Under the pieces are notes generated by a model that searched no databases, was not told the DNA's origin, and was given only the letters and a program-made list of their open reading frames with translations. This document shows positions 42,431-50,544 of a DNA stretch of 64,000 bases, piece after piece. Origin of the DNA: a bacterium (GTDB lineage Bacteria; Hinthialibacterota; Hinthialibacteria; H5-UNCL2); the NCBI GenBank assembly GCA_015075175.1, contig JABTUV010000008.1, positions 64,329 to 128,328 of the forward strand, given 5' to 3'. The first letter of the stretch is position 1. Each line of letters starts with the position of its first letter. Both the position numbers and the translations under genes were made by a program.

Positions 42431-43139
42431 CCGCGCGGGGGGAGGTTGGCATGGATGCGACCGGCCTCGCGGCAAGCCGCCGTGCCTCTCGATACGGCCC
42501 CGAAGGTACGTTTCGTCTTTAACGCAGGTGCGTTGGCGGGGCCTACTCGAGGACACGGCTTACCCTTGCGCTTTGCGGTCATGCAAGACGTACTTGCGAG
42601 TGGTTCCGCGAGAAAGAAAACCCGAGTCCTTAAGTAGCGGCGCGCTTGATGGCCTGCCTCTGAGGCGAGTTGCGCCTTCGCGCCGCGCCTTGTCCCGAGT
42701 AGGCCGCAGGCCGTATCGGGGGATATCGAGAGGACGGCATGGATGCGAGCCGGTCGGCGTCGGGTCGCCGCGGCCTCTCGATACGGCCCCGAAGGTACGT
42801 TTCGTCTTTAACGCAGGTGCGTTGGCGGGGCCGACTCGAGGACACGGCTTACCCTTTCTGCATCAAGGGACCGACTCGAGGACACGGCTTACACTTTCTG
42901 CATCAAGGGACCGACTCGAGGACACGGCATGGATTAGCGTTTTCCGCTGGAAAAAACAGTACGTCCGTGGAGTGTATGTAAGAAGACGAAAACCCGAGTC
43001 CTCGAGTAGCCGGTACTCCGGCGTATCGAGAGGACGCCCCCGATGCGGCCAGTCCGCCTTCGGAGCGGTCTCGGTCTTTATCCTCTACGGGTGAGGCGAA
43101 GCCTCGTGAGCGACTGCCCCGGCCCGTTCCTTCGCTTGT
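42431..43139. repeat. Array of CTCGAG inverted-repeat elements
   Basis: No gene. Modules run end to end. CCTCTCGATACGGCCCCGAAGGTACG..GGCGGGGCCTACTCGAGGACACGGCTTACCC occurs at about 42482-42566 and nearly identically at 42775-42855. Shorter units ACCGACTCGAGGACACGGC repeat at 42869 and 42909. The inverse form runs from AAACCCGAGTCCTTAAGTAGCGGCGCG (42618) to GATATCGAGAGGACGGC (42722-42738) and again from CCCGAGTCCTCGAGTAGCC to GTATCGAGAGGACG near 42993-43035. Ends share GCCGTG(C/T)CCTC. Confidence 0.85.
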
Positions 43140-44303
43140 CTACCCTTGCACCGCCGCCAGCATGCGCCCGCGCAGCGCGTCGGCGCCTTCGATGATCTCC
43201 AGTTCCACGTCGACCACGTAGCTCCTCTCGGCCAGAAAGCGCGAAGTGGGATTGGCCGCCTCCAGCATGGGGGCGAGTCGCACCGCGTCCTTGGCCGTGG
43301 TCATCCAGCAGGCTGAAGGATCGGCGGCGATGATGGCGGCCAGTTCGCCCCAGGTGAAGGCGTGATGGTCGGGAAAGAAGAAGCAGCGCTCGAAGCGATG
43401 GCCGGCGCGTTCCAGGGACTGCACCAGCGCGCGCGGATGGCCGACTCCGGCCAGGAGCAACCAGGGGACGTCGGGCGGCGGGGCCGGGAGCGGAGCGCGG
43501 TCGGCGAGGCGGACAGGGTTGGTGGGGCGATGTCGGGCGCGGGCGATCTCGATGCCGAAGCGATGCGCCGTCGCCAGGAGCCAGCGCGGCAGCGGCTCGC
43601 CCTCGGGGCCGTGCGTGGCGCAGATGACGTGCGCGTCCAGGAGCGCCGGCAGCGGCTCGCGCAAGGTTCCCCAGGGCAGCAGGCGCGAGGCGGCATGGCT
43701 GCGGCTGACGTCGATGACCACCACGTCGCAGTCGCGCGCGACTGCGAGATGCTGGAAGCCGTCGTCGAGCACGAACACGTCCACGTTGCGCCGGGCCAGT
43801 AACGCCTCGGCGCCGCGCCGGCGACTGGGACAGACCACGATGGGCACGGCGGGCAGGGCGTGGGCCAGCAGTGCGGCCTCGTCTCCGCCCGCGCCGGGCG
43901 GCGCGGGCGCGCCCACGTTCAAGAGCAGCGGCGCCTTTCGCCCGCTCCCGTATCCCCGCATCAGCACCGCCGGTGCCAGTCCTTCCTTCAGCAATTCGCC
44001 GCACATCCACCGCACCAGCGGCGTCTTGCCCGTCCCGCCCGCCAGCAGGTTTCCCACCGAAAGGGTGGGCCGCGGCGGATTCCAGGCGCGTGCCACGCCG
44101 CGCCGGTACATCCAGCGGCGGGCGCGGACCACGGCCAGATACGCCAGCCACGCCGGCGAAGTGGCGGCGCGATACACGCCGGCCAGCATCCGCTCTCCCG
44201 CCGTCTCCGGCTCGGCAAGACGAAAAAGCCAAGATCGATGGATTTCAGGCATCAACCACTGTCGCGACGAGGATGTTCTCCGTCGCCCTCGCTTCTCGAT
44301 CAC
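43140..44303 (-). CDS. lpxK: Tetraacyldisaccharide 4'-kinase
   Basis: Inner-membrane kinase that phosphorylates the 4' position of the lipid A disaccharide. GTG start at 44303 overlaps the waaA stop (GTGA). The membrane-proximal N-terminus precedes the P-loop SVGNLLAGGTGKTPLV; then LMRGYGSG, GDEAALLAHALP, FVLDDGFQHLAVARD (Walker B with catalytic Asp), LLPWGTLREPLPAL and the late FFPDHHAFTW. 387 residues; the first 17 or so (before MPEIHRS) may not be translated. Third gene of the cytochrome-waaA-lpxK unit; shows a lipid A-bearing outer membrane. Confidence 0.93.
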   Translation of the reverse strand: MIEKRGRRRTSSSRQWLMPEIHRSWLFRLAEPETAGERMLAGVYRAATSPAWLAYLAVVRARRWMYRRGVARAWNPPRPTLSVGNLLAGGTGKTPLVRWMCGELLKEGLAPAVLMRGYGSGRKAPLLLNVGAPAPPGAGGDEAALLAHALPAVPIVVCPSRRRGAEALLARRNVDVFVLDDGFQHLAVARDCDVVVIDVSRSHAASRLLPWGTLREPLPALLDAHVICATHGPEGEPLPRWLLATAHRFGIEIARARHRPTNPVRLADRAPLPAPPPDVPWLLLAGVGHPRALVQSLERAGHRFERCFFFPDHHAFTWGELAAIIAADPSACWMTTAKDAVRLAPMLEAANPTSRFLAERSYVVDVELEIIEGADALRGRMLAAVQG

Positions 44304-45601
44304 GGTGCGCCGGCGCTTGGAGCGTCAAGCACGCCGAGGATCTCCTCCACGACGCGGTCGGCGGCGCCGCGGCGGGCCTGCAGCGCCGCCCAGGCGTTTT
44401 CGCCCAGCCGACGGCACTCCTCCGGCGCCGCGGAGAGGCGCGCCAGCGTGGGCGGCAGCTCGTGTTCGCCGGACAACTGGAGGACGCCGCCGGCCTCCAA
44501 GAGGACCGCCATCGCCTCGCGGAAATTCTCCATGTGGGGACCGGTAAGGGTCGGGACGGCCTGCGAGGCCGGCTCGATGGGATTCTGGCCGCCGTGGGCG
44601 CGAAAGGACTTGCCGATCACGGCCAGGTCGGCGGCGGCGTAAATCTCGCGCAGTTGGCCGAGCGTGTCCACGATCAGCACGTCGCGGGGGCCGAGCGTTC
44701 CCCCCTCCCAGCGGGAGAGGCGGAGCGGCCGGCGGCCGGCGCGTTGTACCGTTTCGATCACGTCCTCGGCGCGCTCGGGATGGCGCGGCGCCACGAGCAG
44801 CCGGACGCGCTCGGAGAGGCCCGCGGCGGCGGAGACGATGAGAGCCTCCTCGCCCGGAAAGGTCGAGCCGGCCACGATCAGAATCTCGTCGGGCGACAGG
44901 CCGAAGCGCGCGCGCCAGCGCGCCCGCAGCTCCGCGTCCCGCGCCGGAACCGCGTCGTACTTGGTGCTGCCCGAAACGCTTGTCCGTTCAACCGCCGCGC
45001 CCAGCGCGACCAGCCGCTCGCGATCCGTCTCCGATTGCGCCAGCACCCGCGCCAGGCCCCCGAACAGCGGCGCAAAAAACCAGCGCAGGCGCCGATACCT
45101 CGGCCAGCTCCGGTCGGACACGCGCCCGTTCGCCAGCATCACCGGCACGCCCGACCGGCCGGCGCGCGAAACGAGCGTCGGCCACATCTCCGTGTCCACG
45201 AGCACGAGCAAACGCGGATGCACGATGCGAAACACGCGCCCCACGATCCAATCCAGTTCCAGCGGCAGGTAAATGGTCGCGGCCACGTGCGGCAGGCGCT
45301 GCGCCAGCACCTGCCCCGTGCGCGTCACGGTCGACATGACGATGGGAATCTCGGGTCGCGCCCCATGCAGCCGCTCGACCACCGGCTCCATCGAACGCGT
45401 CTCGCCCACGGAGACGGAGTGAATCCATATCGGCCGCCTTCGCCCGATTTCGGCCAGCGCCGACGGCAGCCGCCCCAGTCGCTGCGACAGGCCGGCGCGA
45501 TAGCGCTCCGAACGCGCCATGCGGAAGAGAAAATACGGCGCCGAAACCAGGTAGAACCCGTGCGCCAGCGTCTGATAAAGGATGCGGACGGGGGCGTTCA
45601 C
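44300..45601 (-). CDS. waaA: 3-deoxy-D-manno-octulosonic acid (Kdo) transferase
   Basis: GT30 glycosyltransferase adding Kdo from CMP-Kdo to lipid A precursor at the inner membrane. N-terminal membrane-associated helix, then IWIHSVSVGETRSMEPVV, STVTRTGQVLAQ, YLPLELDWIV, LVDTEMWPTLV (the usual ETEMWP motif), ANGRVSDRSWPRYRRL, VAGSTFPGEEALIV, LLVAPRHPERAEDV, and AVIGKSFRAHGGQNPIEPAS for the CMP-Kdo site. 433 residues. GTG start at 45601 overlaps the stop of the upstream cytochrome gene (GTGA). Confidence 0.94.
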   Translation of the reverse strand: MNAPVRILYQTLAHGFYLVSAPYFLFRMARSERYRAGLSQRLGRLPSALAEIGRRRPIWIHSVSVGETRSMEPVVERLHGARPEIPIVMSTVTRTGQVLAQRLPHVAATIYLPLELDWIVGRVFRIVHPRLLVLVDTEMWPTLVSRAGRSGVPVMLANGRVSDRSWPRYRRLRWFFAPLFGGLARVLAQSETDRERLVALGAAVERTSVSGSTKYDAVPARDAELRARWRARFGLSPDEILIVAGSTFPGEEALIVSAAAGLSERVRLLVAPRHPERAEDVIETVQRAGRRPLRLSRWEGGTLGPRDVLIVDTLGQLREIYAAADLAVIGKSFRAHGGQNPIEPASQAVPTLTGPHMENFREAMAVLLEAGGVLQLSGEHELPPTLARLSAAPEECRRLGENAWAALQARRGAADRVVEEILGVLDAPSAGAP

Positions 45602-47022
45602 GGCTCTCGCGCCGGCGGCTCGTGCTCTTGCGGCGCGTGCGGATAGTGCACGACCTTCTCGTGCATCACGTTGGCGAAGCGGACCAGGAAATCGTCCTCG
45701 AAGCGCGGATCATGCGCGCGATCGTGGCAGCTCTTGCAGACGTCGGGAGAGAGGGGCGTGACGTTGTTGCGAATGTGGTCGCGGCGCGGTTCGGCGACGT
45801 GGCGTGCGCCGGGACCGTGGCAGGTCTCGCAGCCCACGCCCGCCAGTTCCGGCGAAGCGGATGCCACGCGATAGCCGGTCGGGGCGCCGAAGCCGGTACT
45901 GTGGCAGGTAAGACATTCGGGCCAGAAGTCGCGCTCGCGGTCCGCCAAGGTCGCGGTCGCGTGCGCATGAGGCGTCGCCTTCCACTGCGCATAGGGACCC
46001 GCGTGGCAGGGCTGGCAGGAGGCGCTGCCTACGTAAGCCGCGCCCACCGCCGATTCCTCCGGCTGGCCGGCCAGCGCCCCCTCCAGCTCCGGCGCCAGCC
46101 CCCGCGCTGTCAGATCGCGATACAATGCCGTCACCGTCGCCCGCGTCGGTTCGTGTCGATATTGTCGCACCGACAGCCAGAGCGCCTGCGGAATGACGAT
46201 CAGCCGGCCCTCCCCTTTCGGGTAGCGCAGCACAAACGCCGTCAGGTAGCTCTCGCCGTCGGGAAGGAACAGGATGGGTTGCTCCGCGCCCGCGTAACGG
46301 TAGGTGTAACGCGCGTCCGCCGAAATCCAGACGTCCACCTCCGGATACAACGGCGGCGACATCAGTTCGACTTTCTGTGTGAGCACGATGACCTTGTCGA
46401 CTTCGAGCTTCACCCGGGGAAGGAGGCGGGCCAGGGCCTCGGCCCGCGGCGTGATGCGGTAGGGGTCCTCGTCGCTGAGGGGGATGCGCTCGGGTACGAG
46501 CCCGATCACCCCCACCGTGATTCCGCCCAATTGCACCTTCGTCCAGGGCTTCCAGTAGGGCGTGCCGCCGTCGATGCGGGCCAGGTTGGCCGCCAGCATG
46601 GGCAACCGGACGCGCCGGGCCAGCTGCTCCATGACCGCTAGGGGCAACGAGGTCAGTTCACTCTCGGCCACGAGCATCCCGTGGCATCCGAGACGGTCCA
46701 AGGTCGAAAGAATGGTCTGAGAAACGGCCTCGGCGCGGGGCGAAGCCCGCGGCACGGTATCGCCGAGGTCGAGAAAGAGGCAGGGCAATTGGCGGGCGAC
46801 CAGTTGCTCGACCAGATTGACTTTCGGCTCCAGCCCGCCCTCTTCGCCCGGATGGCAGTCGCTTTGTTCCAAGAGACCCACGTCCATGCCGGTGAGGAGG
46901 ACCATGAAGGAGTCGTAGCCGGCCAGCTCCAGGCGCCCGGGTGGGACGGAGAGGAAATCCTGGCCCCAGAGCGTCGGCGGCAGCCAGAGGAGCGCGGACA
47001 GAAGAGCTCCGGATAAGAACAA
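45598..47022 (-). CDS. Exported protein: degenerate 5'-nucleotidase-like domain fused to tetraheme cytochrome c
   Basis: 474 residues from a TTG start at 47022 with AGGA upstream; the frame runs on to 47415, but that part translates repeat DNA (YSRTRVPFFRRYSRTRV). Signal helix LFLSGALLSALLWLPPTLWG. Residues ~25-300 have the metallophosphatase fold of UshA-like enzymes (LFLDLGDTVPRASPRAEAV, LDRLGCHGMLVAESELTSL, MLAANLARIDGGTPYWKPW), but the usual GNHE reads VAESE and the DxH and GHxH histidines are not seen, so catalysis is unlikely. The C-terminal ~160 residues are a c554-type cytochrome with CQPCH, CLTCH, CETCH and CKSCH, plus further His residues as possible ligands. It heads the unit with waaA and lpxK. 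Periplasmic electron transfer is inferred. Confidence 0.82.
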   Translation of the reverse strand: MFLSGALLSALLWLPPTLWGQDFLSVPPGRLELAGYDSFMVLLTGMDVGLLEQSDCHPGEEGGLEPKVNLVEQLVARQLPCLFLDLGDTVPRASPRAEAVSQTILSTLDRLGCHGMLVAESELTSLPLAVMEQLARRVRLPMLAANLARIDGGTPYWKPWTKVQLGGITVGVIGLVPERIPLSDEDPYRITPRAEALARLLPRVKLEVDKVIVLTQKVELMSPPLYPEVDVWISADARYTYRYAGAEQPILFLPDGESYLTAFVLRYPKGEGRLIVIPQALWLSVRQYRHEPTRATVTALYRDLTARGLAPELEGALAGQPEESAVGAAYVGSASCQPCHAGPYAQWKATPHAHATATLADRERDFWPECLTCHSTGFGAPTGYRVASASPELAGVGCETCHGPGARHVAEPRRDHIRNNVTPLSPDVCKSCHDRAHDPRFEDDFLVRFANVMHEKVVHYPHAPQEHEPPAREP

Positions 47023-47362
47023 TGGAATCCTGGAATGGCAGCTCAAAACGGAAACCCGAGTTCTCGAGTAGCGTCTGAAAAAAGGAACCCGAGTTCTTGA
47101 GTAGCGCCTGAAAAAAGGAAACCGAGTTCTCGAGTAGTCAGAAAAATAGTAAACCCGAGTTCTCGAGTAGCGCCGAAGGCGCGTATCGAGAGAACGGCCT
47201 GGGAGCGGCCTTGCTTTGTGCAAGCCGCCGTGGCCTCTCGATACGGCCCCGAAGCGGCACTTCCGCCCCCAAGCGAGTGCGGCGGCGGGACCTACTCGAG
47301 GACACGGCTCATTCTTCCGCAACTCCGGGGCTGCTGCCGGGCACGACCGAGATTCTAACAAT
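47023..47362. repeat. CTCGAG element with four tandem end-copies
   Basis: Four tandem ~38-bp copies of AAACCCGAGTTCTCGAGTAGCG-type sequence run from about 47050 to 47178, then GCGTATCGAGAGAACGGCC, then a facing module CCTCTCGATACGGCCCCGAAGCGG..GGGACCTACTCGAGGACACGGC to about 47308. The array lies between two minus-strand genes and probably contains the promoter of the cytochrome gene. Confidence 0.82.
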
Positions 47363-48742
47363 TCAGCCGACATGCGTGAAAATCTTCCCCGGATTGAGGA
47401 TGTTGTGGGGATCAAACGCGGCCTTCAGGCGCTTCTGCAAGGCGATCTCCGCCGGCGACAACTCCAGCCCCAGATAGGGCGCCTTGGCGGTACCGATCCC
47501 GTGCTCGCCGGAAAGCGTTCCTCCCAACGAGACCACCATCTGCATCAGCTTGCGCACGGCTTCCTCAGCTTTGGGATCGGGATCGTCGTTGGTCATGAAG
47601 TTGACGTGCAGGTTGCCGTCGCCGCAATGGCCGAAAATGACCGTACGCAGACCCGCCTCCCTGCCGATCTGGTAGGCTCCCATGATCGCCGGAACGAGCT
47701 GGCCGCGGGGGACGCAGATGTCTTCGTTGATCTTGTAACGGGCGAACTTGTAAAGGGCGGGGGAAATGGCCTTGCGCAGGCCCCAGATTTGCGCGCGCTC
47801 CTCGGGCGTGGTCGCCAAGTGGATTTCCAGACACTCCTTGTGGACGACGCCGGCGATGGCGCGGACGGCGCGGCCCACGTCGTCGGGATCATGGCCGTCT
47901 TCCTCCACGAGCAGCGCCGCCGCCGTGCCTTCGGGCAGTTGCAGCGGCTTGTAGGCGCGAATGCACTCGAAACTGGAGGAGTCGATGAACTCCAGGCTGC
48001 GCGGGCGATAGCCGGCGCGGAGAATGCGCGTGGCTCCCTCCAGCGCCACTTCCAGTGATGAGAAAAACGCGCAGAAGGACTGCTGGTATCTGGGATAGGC
48101 CAACAGCGCCAGCGTCGCTTCCACGATCACCGCCAGCGTGCCTTCCGAGCCGATCAGAAGATGCCGCAGGTCGTAGCCGGTGACCGTCTTGGGCGCCTTG
48201 GAACCGGCGTGGATCAATTCGCCGCCGGGAAGCACGGCCAGAAGGCGCATCACGTAGCGGTTGATGGGGCCGTACTTGACCACGTTCAGACCGCCGGCGC
48301 ACTCGGCCAGAACTCCGCCCAGCGCGGCGACCTTGCCGCTGGAGGGATCGGGAGGAAAAAAGAGGCCGTGCCGGGCGACTTCGTCGCGCAGGTTGTCCAG
48401 CTTGACGCCCGCTTCGGCGGTCACCGAGAAGTTGACCTCGTCGATCTCCAGAATGCGGTTCATGCGCTCCAGCGTGAGCACGATGCCGCCTGCCACGGGA
48501 ATGGCGCCGCCGGAAAGGCCCGTCCCTCCGCCGCGGGGATAGACCGGCGTGCGCGTCTCGTCGGCTACCGCCAGCACGTGCTGCACCTCTTGCACGCTGC
48601 CGGGAAAGACCACAATGTCGGGCAGGCGCTCGCGGCGCGTGGCGTCGTAGGCGTAGGTCAGGCGCGTCTCGGGGTCCAGCGCCCAGTGGCCGGGAGCAAG
48701 CCCCGCTAACAGTCGCTTCTGCGTTTCAGAGGAAAGCGCCAT
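47363..48742 (-). CDS. glcD: FAD-linked oxidase, glycolate/D-lactate oxidase subunit GlcD type
   Basis: 459 residues. FAD-binding PCMH domain with VYPRGGGTGLSGGAIPVAGG (diphosphate loop), RMNRILEIDEVNFSVTAEAG, FFPPDPSSGKVAALGGVLAECAGGLNVVKYG, GSKAPKTVTGYDLRHLLIGSEGTLAVI; C-terminal cap domain with FGHCGDGNLHVNFM and GGTLSGEHGIGTAKAPYL, whose histidines bind the metal and substrate. Oxidises 2-hydroxyacids (glycolate or D-lactate) and passes electrons to the membrane chain. No GlcE or GlcF partner genes follow, so it may be a stand-alone D-lactate dehydrogenase-like enzyme. The exact substrate is open. Confidence 0.9.
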   Translation of the reverse strand: MALSSETQKRLLAGLAPGHWALDPETRLTYAYDATRRERLPDIVVFPGSVQEVQHVLAVADETRTPVYPRGGGTGLSGGAIPVAGGIVLTLERMNRILEIDEVNFSVTAEAGVKLDNLRDEVARHGLFFPPDPSSGKVAALGGVLAECAGGLNVVKYGPINRYVMRLLAVLPGGELIHAGSKAPKTVTGYDLRHLLIGSEGTLAVIVEATLALLAYPRYQQSFCAFFSSLEVALEGATRILRAGYRPRSLEFIDSSSFECIRAYKPLQLPEGTAAALLVEEDGHDPDDVGRAVRAIAGVVHKECLEIHLATTPEERAQIWGLRKAISPALYKFARYKINEDICVPRGQLVPAIMGAYQIGREAGLRTVIFGHCGDGNLHVNFMTNDDPDPKAEEAVRKLMQMVVSLGGTLSGEHGIGTAKAPYLGLELSPAEIALQKRLKAAFDPHNILNPGKIFTHVG

Positions 48743-48796
48743 GAGTTTAGTGTAATGTGCGACACGATCCTTGGCAATGTATGAAGCAATCCCCTT

Positions 48797-48862
48797 ATGG
48801 AGTGCGGCTGCTTGCTGCCGTTCGTGCTCAAGGCTTGCCGGCGGCAGGACAGCCGCACTCCA
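48797..48862. repeat. GGAGTGCGGCTGCTTGCTGCCG hairpin
   Basis: Imperfect inverted repeat GGAGTGCGGCTGCTTGCTGCCG ... CGGCGGCAGGACAGCCGCACTCC downstream of the phosphohexomutase. The same family is at 51616-51662. Confidence 0.75.
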
Positions 48863-50317
48863 TCAGCGCCCGCCGCGACGCCGGCCGAATACAGCCAGCA
48901 GCGCCTTGTGGACCGCGGCCAGAATCTCCTTGCAGGCGGCGTCGCTGGGCGCCTCGCAGTAGGTGCGCAGCAGGGGTTCCGTCCCGCTGGGTCGCACCAG
49001 CACCCAGCCGCCGTTGGCCAGGTAGAGCTTGTAGCCGTCCTTGGTATCGACGCGCTCGACCTTCACGCCTGCGAACGCCTTGGGCGGATAGTTGGCCAGC
49101 TTGCGCAGGGCGGACTGCTTCCTTTCTTCGGTGGTGCGCACGTCGATGCGCAGGAAGGCGTGCGGCCCGACTTTTTCGTAGAGTTGCCGCAGGAGTTGCG
49201 TGACCGAGGCGCGGCGCTGGGCCATCATCTCCAGAAAGAGCAGGGCTACCAGTCCTGCGTCGCGCTCGGGCACGTGCCCCCGCAAGCCGTAGCCTCCGCT
49301 CTCCTCGCCGCCCAGTAGCACGTTCTTCCCCGGATCGATCATCAGGTCGCAAACCCACTTAAAGCCGACCCGCGTCTCGTAAACCGGCAGATTGTACTTG
49401 CGCGCCAGCTTGTCCAACATGGAGGTGGACGAGCAGGCCTTGGCCACGGCGCCGCTCATCCTGCGATCCTCGACGAGATGCATGAAGAGCAGGGCGAAGG
49501 CCGCCTGGGTGCCGATGAAGGCGCCGTTTTCATCCACGATGCCGATGCGGTCGGCGTCGCCGTCGGTCGCCAAGCCCACGTCGGCGTTCAGCTCCTTCAC
49601 TTTCTTGCCCAGAAACTCCAGGTTGGGGGCGATCGGCTCGGGATGCAGCCCGCCGAAGCCGGGATTGTACTCGGCATGGAATTCGGTCACGTCCATGCCC
49701 CATTTTTCCAGGACGCCCGCCAGCACGCGCGAGCCGGCGCCGTAAAGCGCGTCCACCACCACCCGCAGGCCCGCCCTGCGAATCGCTTCGACGTTGACGA
49801 AGCTCTCGATGGCCGCCTGGTAGCCGGGAACCGCGTCCACCTCCACGATTTTCTTTTTTGCCACCGCCTCCGCGTAATCGCAAAGCGCCGGTTCCTCTCC
49901 CGCTTCCATTTGTGCGCGCAGAATCTTCTCCACCTCGGCGGTCAACTCGGGCGTGACAGGGCCGCCGAAATCGCCCTTGATCTTGACGCCGTTGTACTCG
50001 GCGGGATTGTGACTGGCGGTAATGACGACCGCGCCGCCCGCTTTCTCCTTGACCAGGAGAAGCGAAATGGCCGGCGTGGGGGCGTAGGAGGTGCAAAAGA
50101 GGACGGGCAATCCCGCGCCCGCCAGAACCCGGGCGACCCGGCGCCCGAACTCCTCGGAAGCGAACCGCCGGTCGTACCCCACCACGATGGGGCGCGTTTC
50201 GCCCGCCTGCCTGTAATAGGCGGCCAGGGCGCCCGCGACCCGGGCCACGTTGGCAAACGTGAAGTCTTCCGCAATGATGGCCCGCCAGCCGTCCGTTCCG
50301 AATTGGATGGGATTCAT
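48863..50317 (-). CDS. Phosphoglucomutase/phosphomannomutase family protein
   Basis: Alpha-D-phosphohexomutase, 484 residues, starting at ATG 50317 after AGGAGTC. Four signature loops: catalytic phosphoserine VVITASHNPAEYNGVKIKG, metal loop ATDGDADRIGIVD, sugar-recognition loop GGEESGGYG, phosphate loop VRPSGTEPLLRTY. Interconverts hexose 1- and 6-phosphates, feeding nucleotide-sugar synthesis. The specificity (Glc, Man or GlcN) is not settled by the loops seen; FGTDGWRAIIAEDFT at the N-terminus is typical of bacterial PGM/PMM. Divergent from the DegT-like gene. Confidence 0.93.
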   Translation of the reverse strand: MNPIQFGTDGWRAIIAEDFTFANVARVAGALAAYYRQAGETRPIVVGYDRRFASEEFGRRVARVLAGAGLPVLFCTSYAPTPAISLLLVKEKAGGAVVITASHNPAEYNGVKIKGDFGGPVTPELTAEVEKILRAQMEAGEEPALCDYAEAVAKKKIVEVDAVPGYQAAIESFVNVEAIRRAGLRVVVDALYGAGSRVLAGVLEKWGMDVTEFHAEYNPGFGGLHPEPIAPNLEFLGKKVKELNADVGLATDGDADRIGIVDENGAFIGTQAAFALLFMHLVEDRRMSGAVAKACSSTSMLDKLARKYNLPVYETRVGFKWVCDLMIDPGKNVLLGGEESGGYGLRGHVPERDAGLVALLFLEMMAQRRASVTQLLRQLYEKVGPHAFLRIDVRTTEERKQSALRKLANYPPKAFAGVKVERVDTKDGYKLYLANGGWVLVRPSGTEPLLRTYCEAPSDAACKEILAAVHKALLAVFGRRRGGR

Positions 50318-50498
50318 GACTCCTGCGTGGTCCTTTGTCCGGGTGATTCATGCCATGCGCGCGCGAATGGGTAATATAATCACGGCGCGCGCTCCCTCAC
50401 AACGTTTTTTCTGTCCGGCGGGGTCTGGTGAGGAGCGGACTGAAGGCCCTTGTTGCATGGCCGACCCCGCCGATTTGCCTTGGTTTGCGACGATCGGC

Positions 50499-50528
50499 TT
50501 GACAATCGACCTGACGCGCGCCTAAACT
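50499..50528 (+). promoter_or_regulatory. Putative sigma-70 promoter of the DegT-like gene
   Basis: TTGACA at 50499-50504, 18-nt spacer, TAAACT at 50523-50528. Transcription would start about 10 nt before the ATG at 50545, and no ribosome site lies between them, suggesting a very short or leaderless message. Confidence 0.55.
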
Positions 50529-50544
50529 GGTTTGTTTTTTAATC

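Noticed and set aside
47023-47415. N-terminal extension of the cytochrome gene (YSRTRV repeats)
   Set aside because: It is a translation of tandem intergenic repeats; the signal helix begins near 47022.
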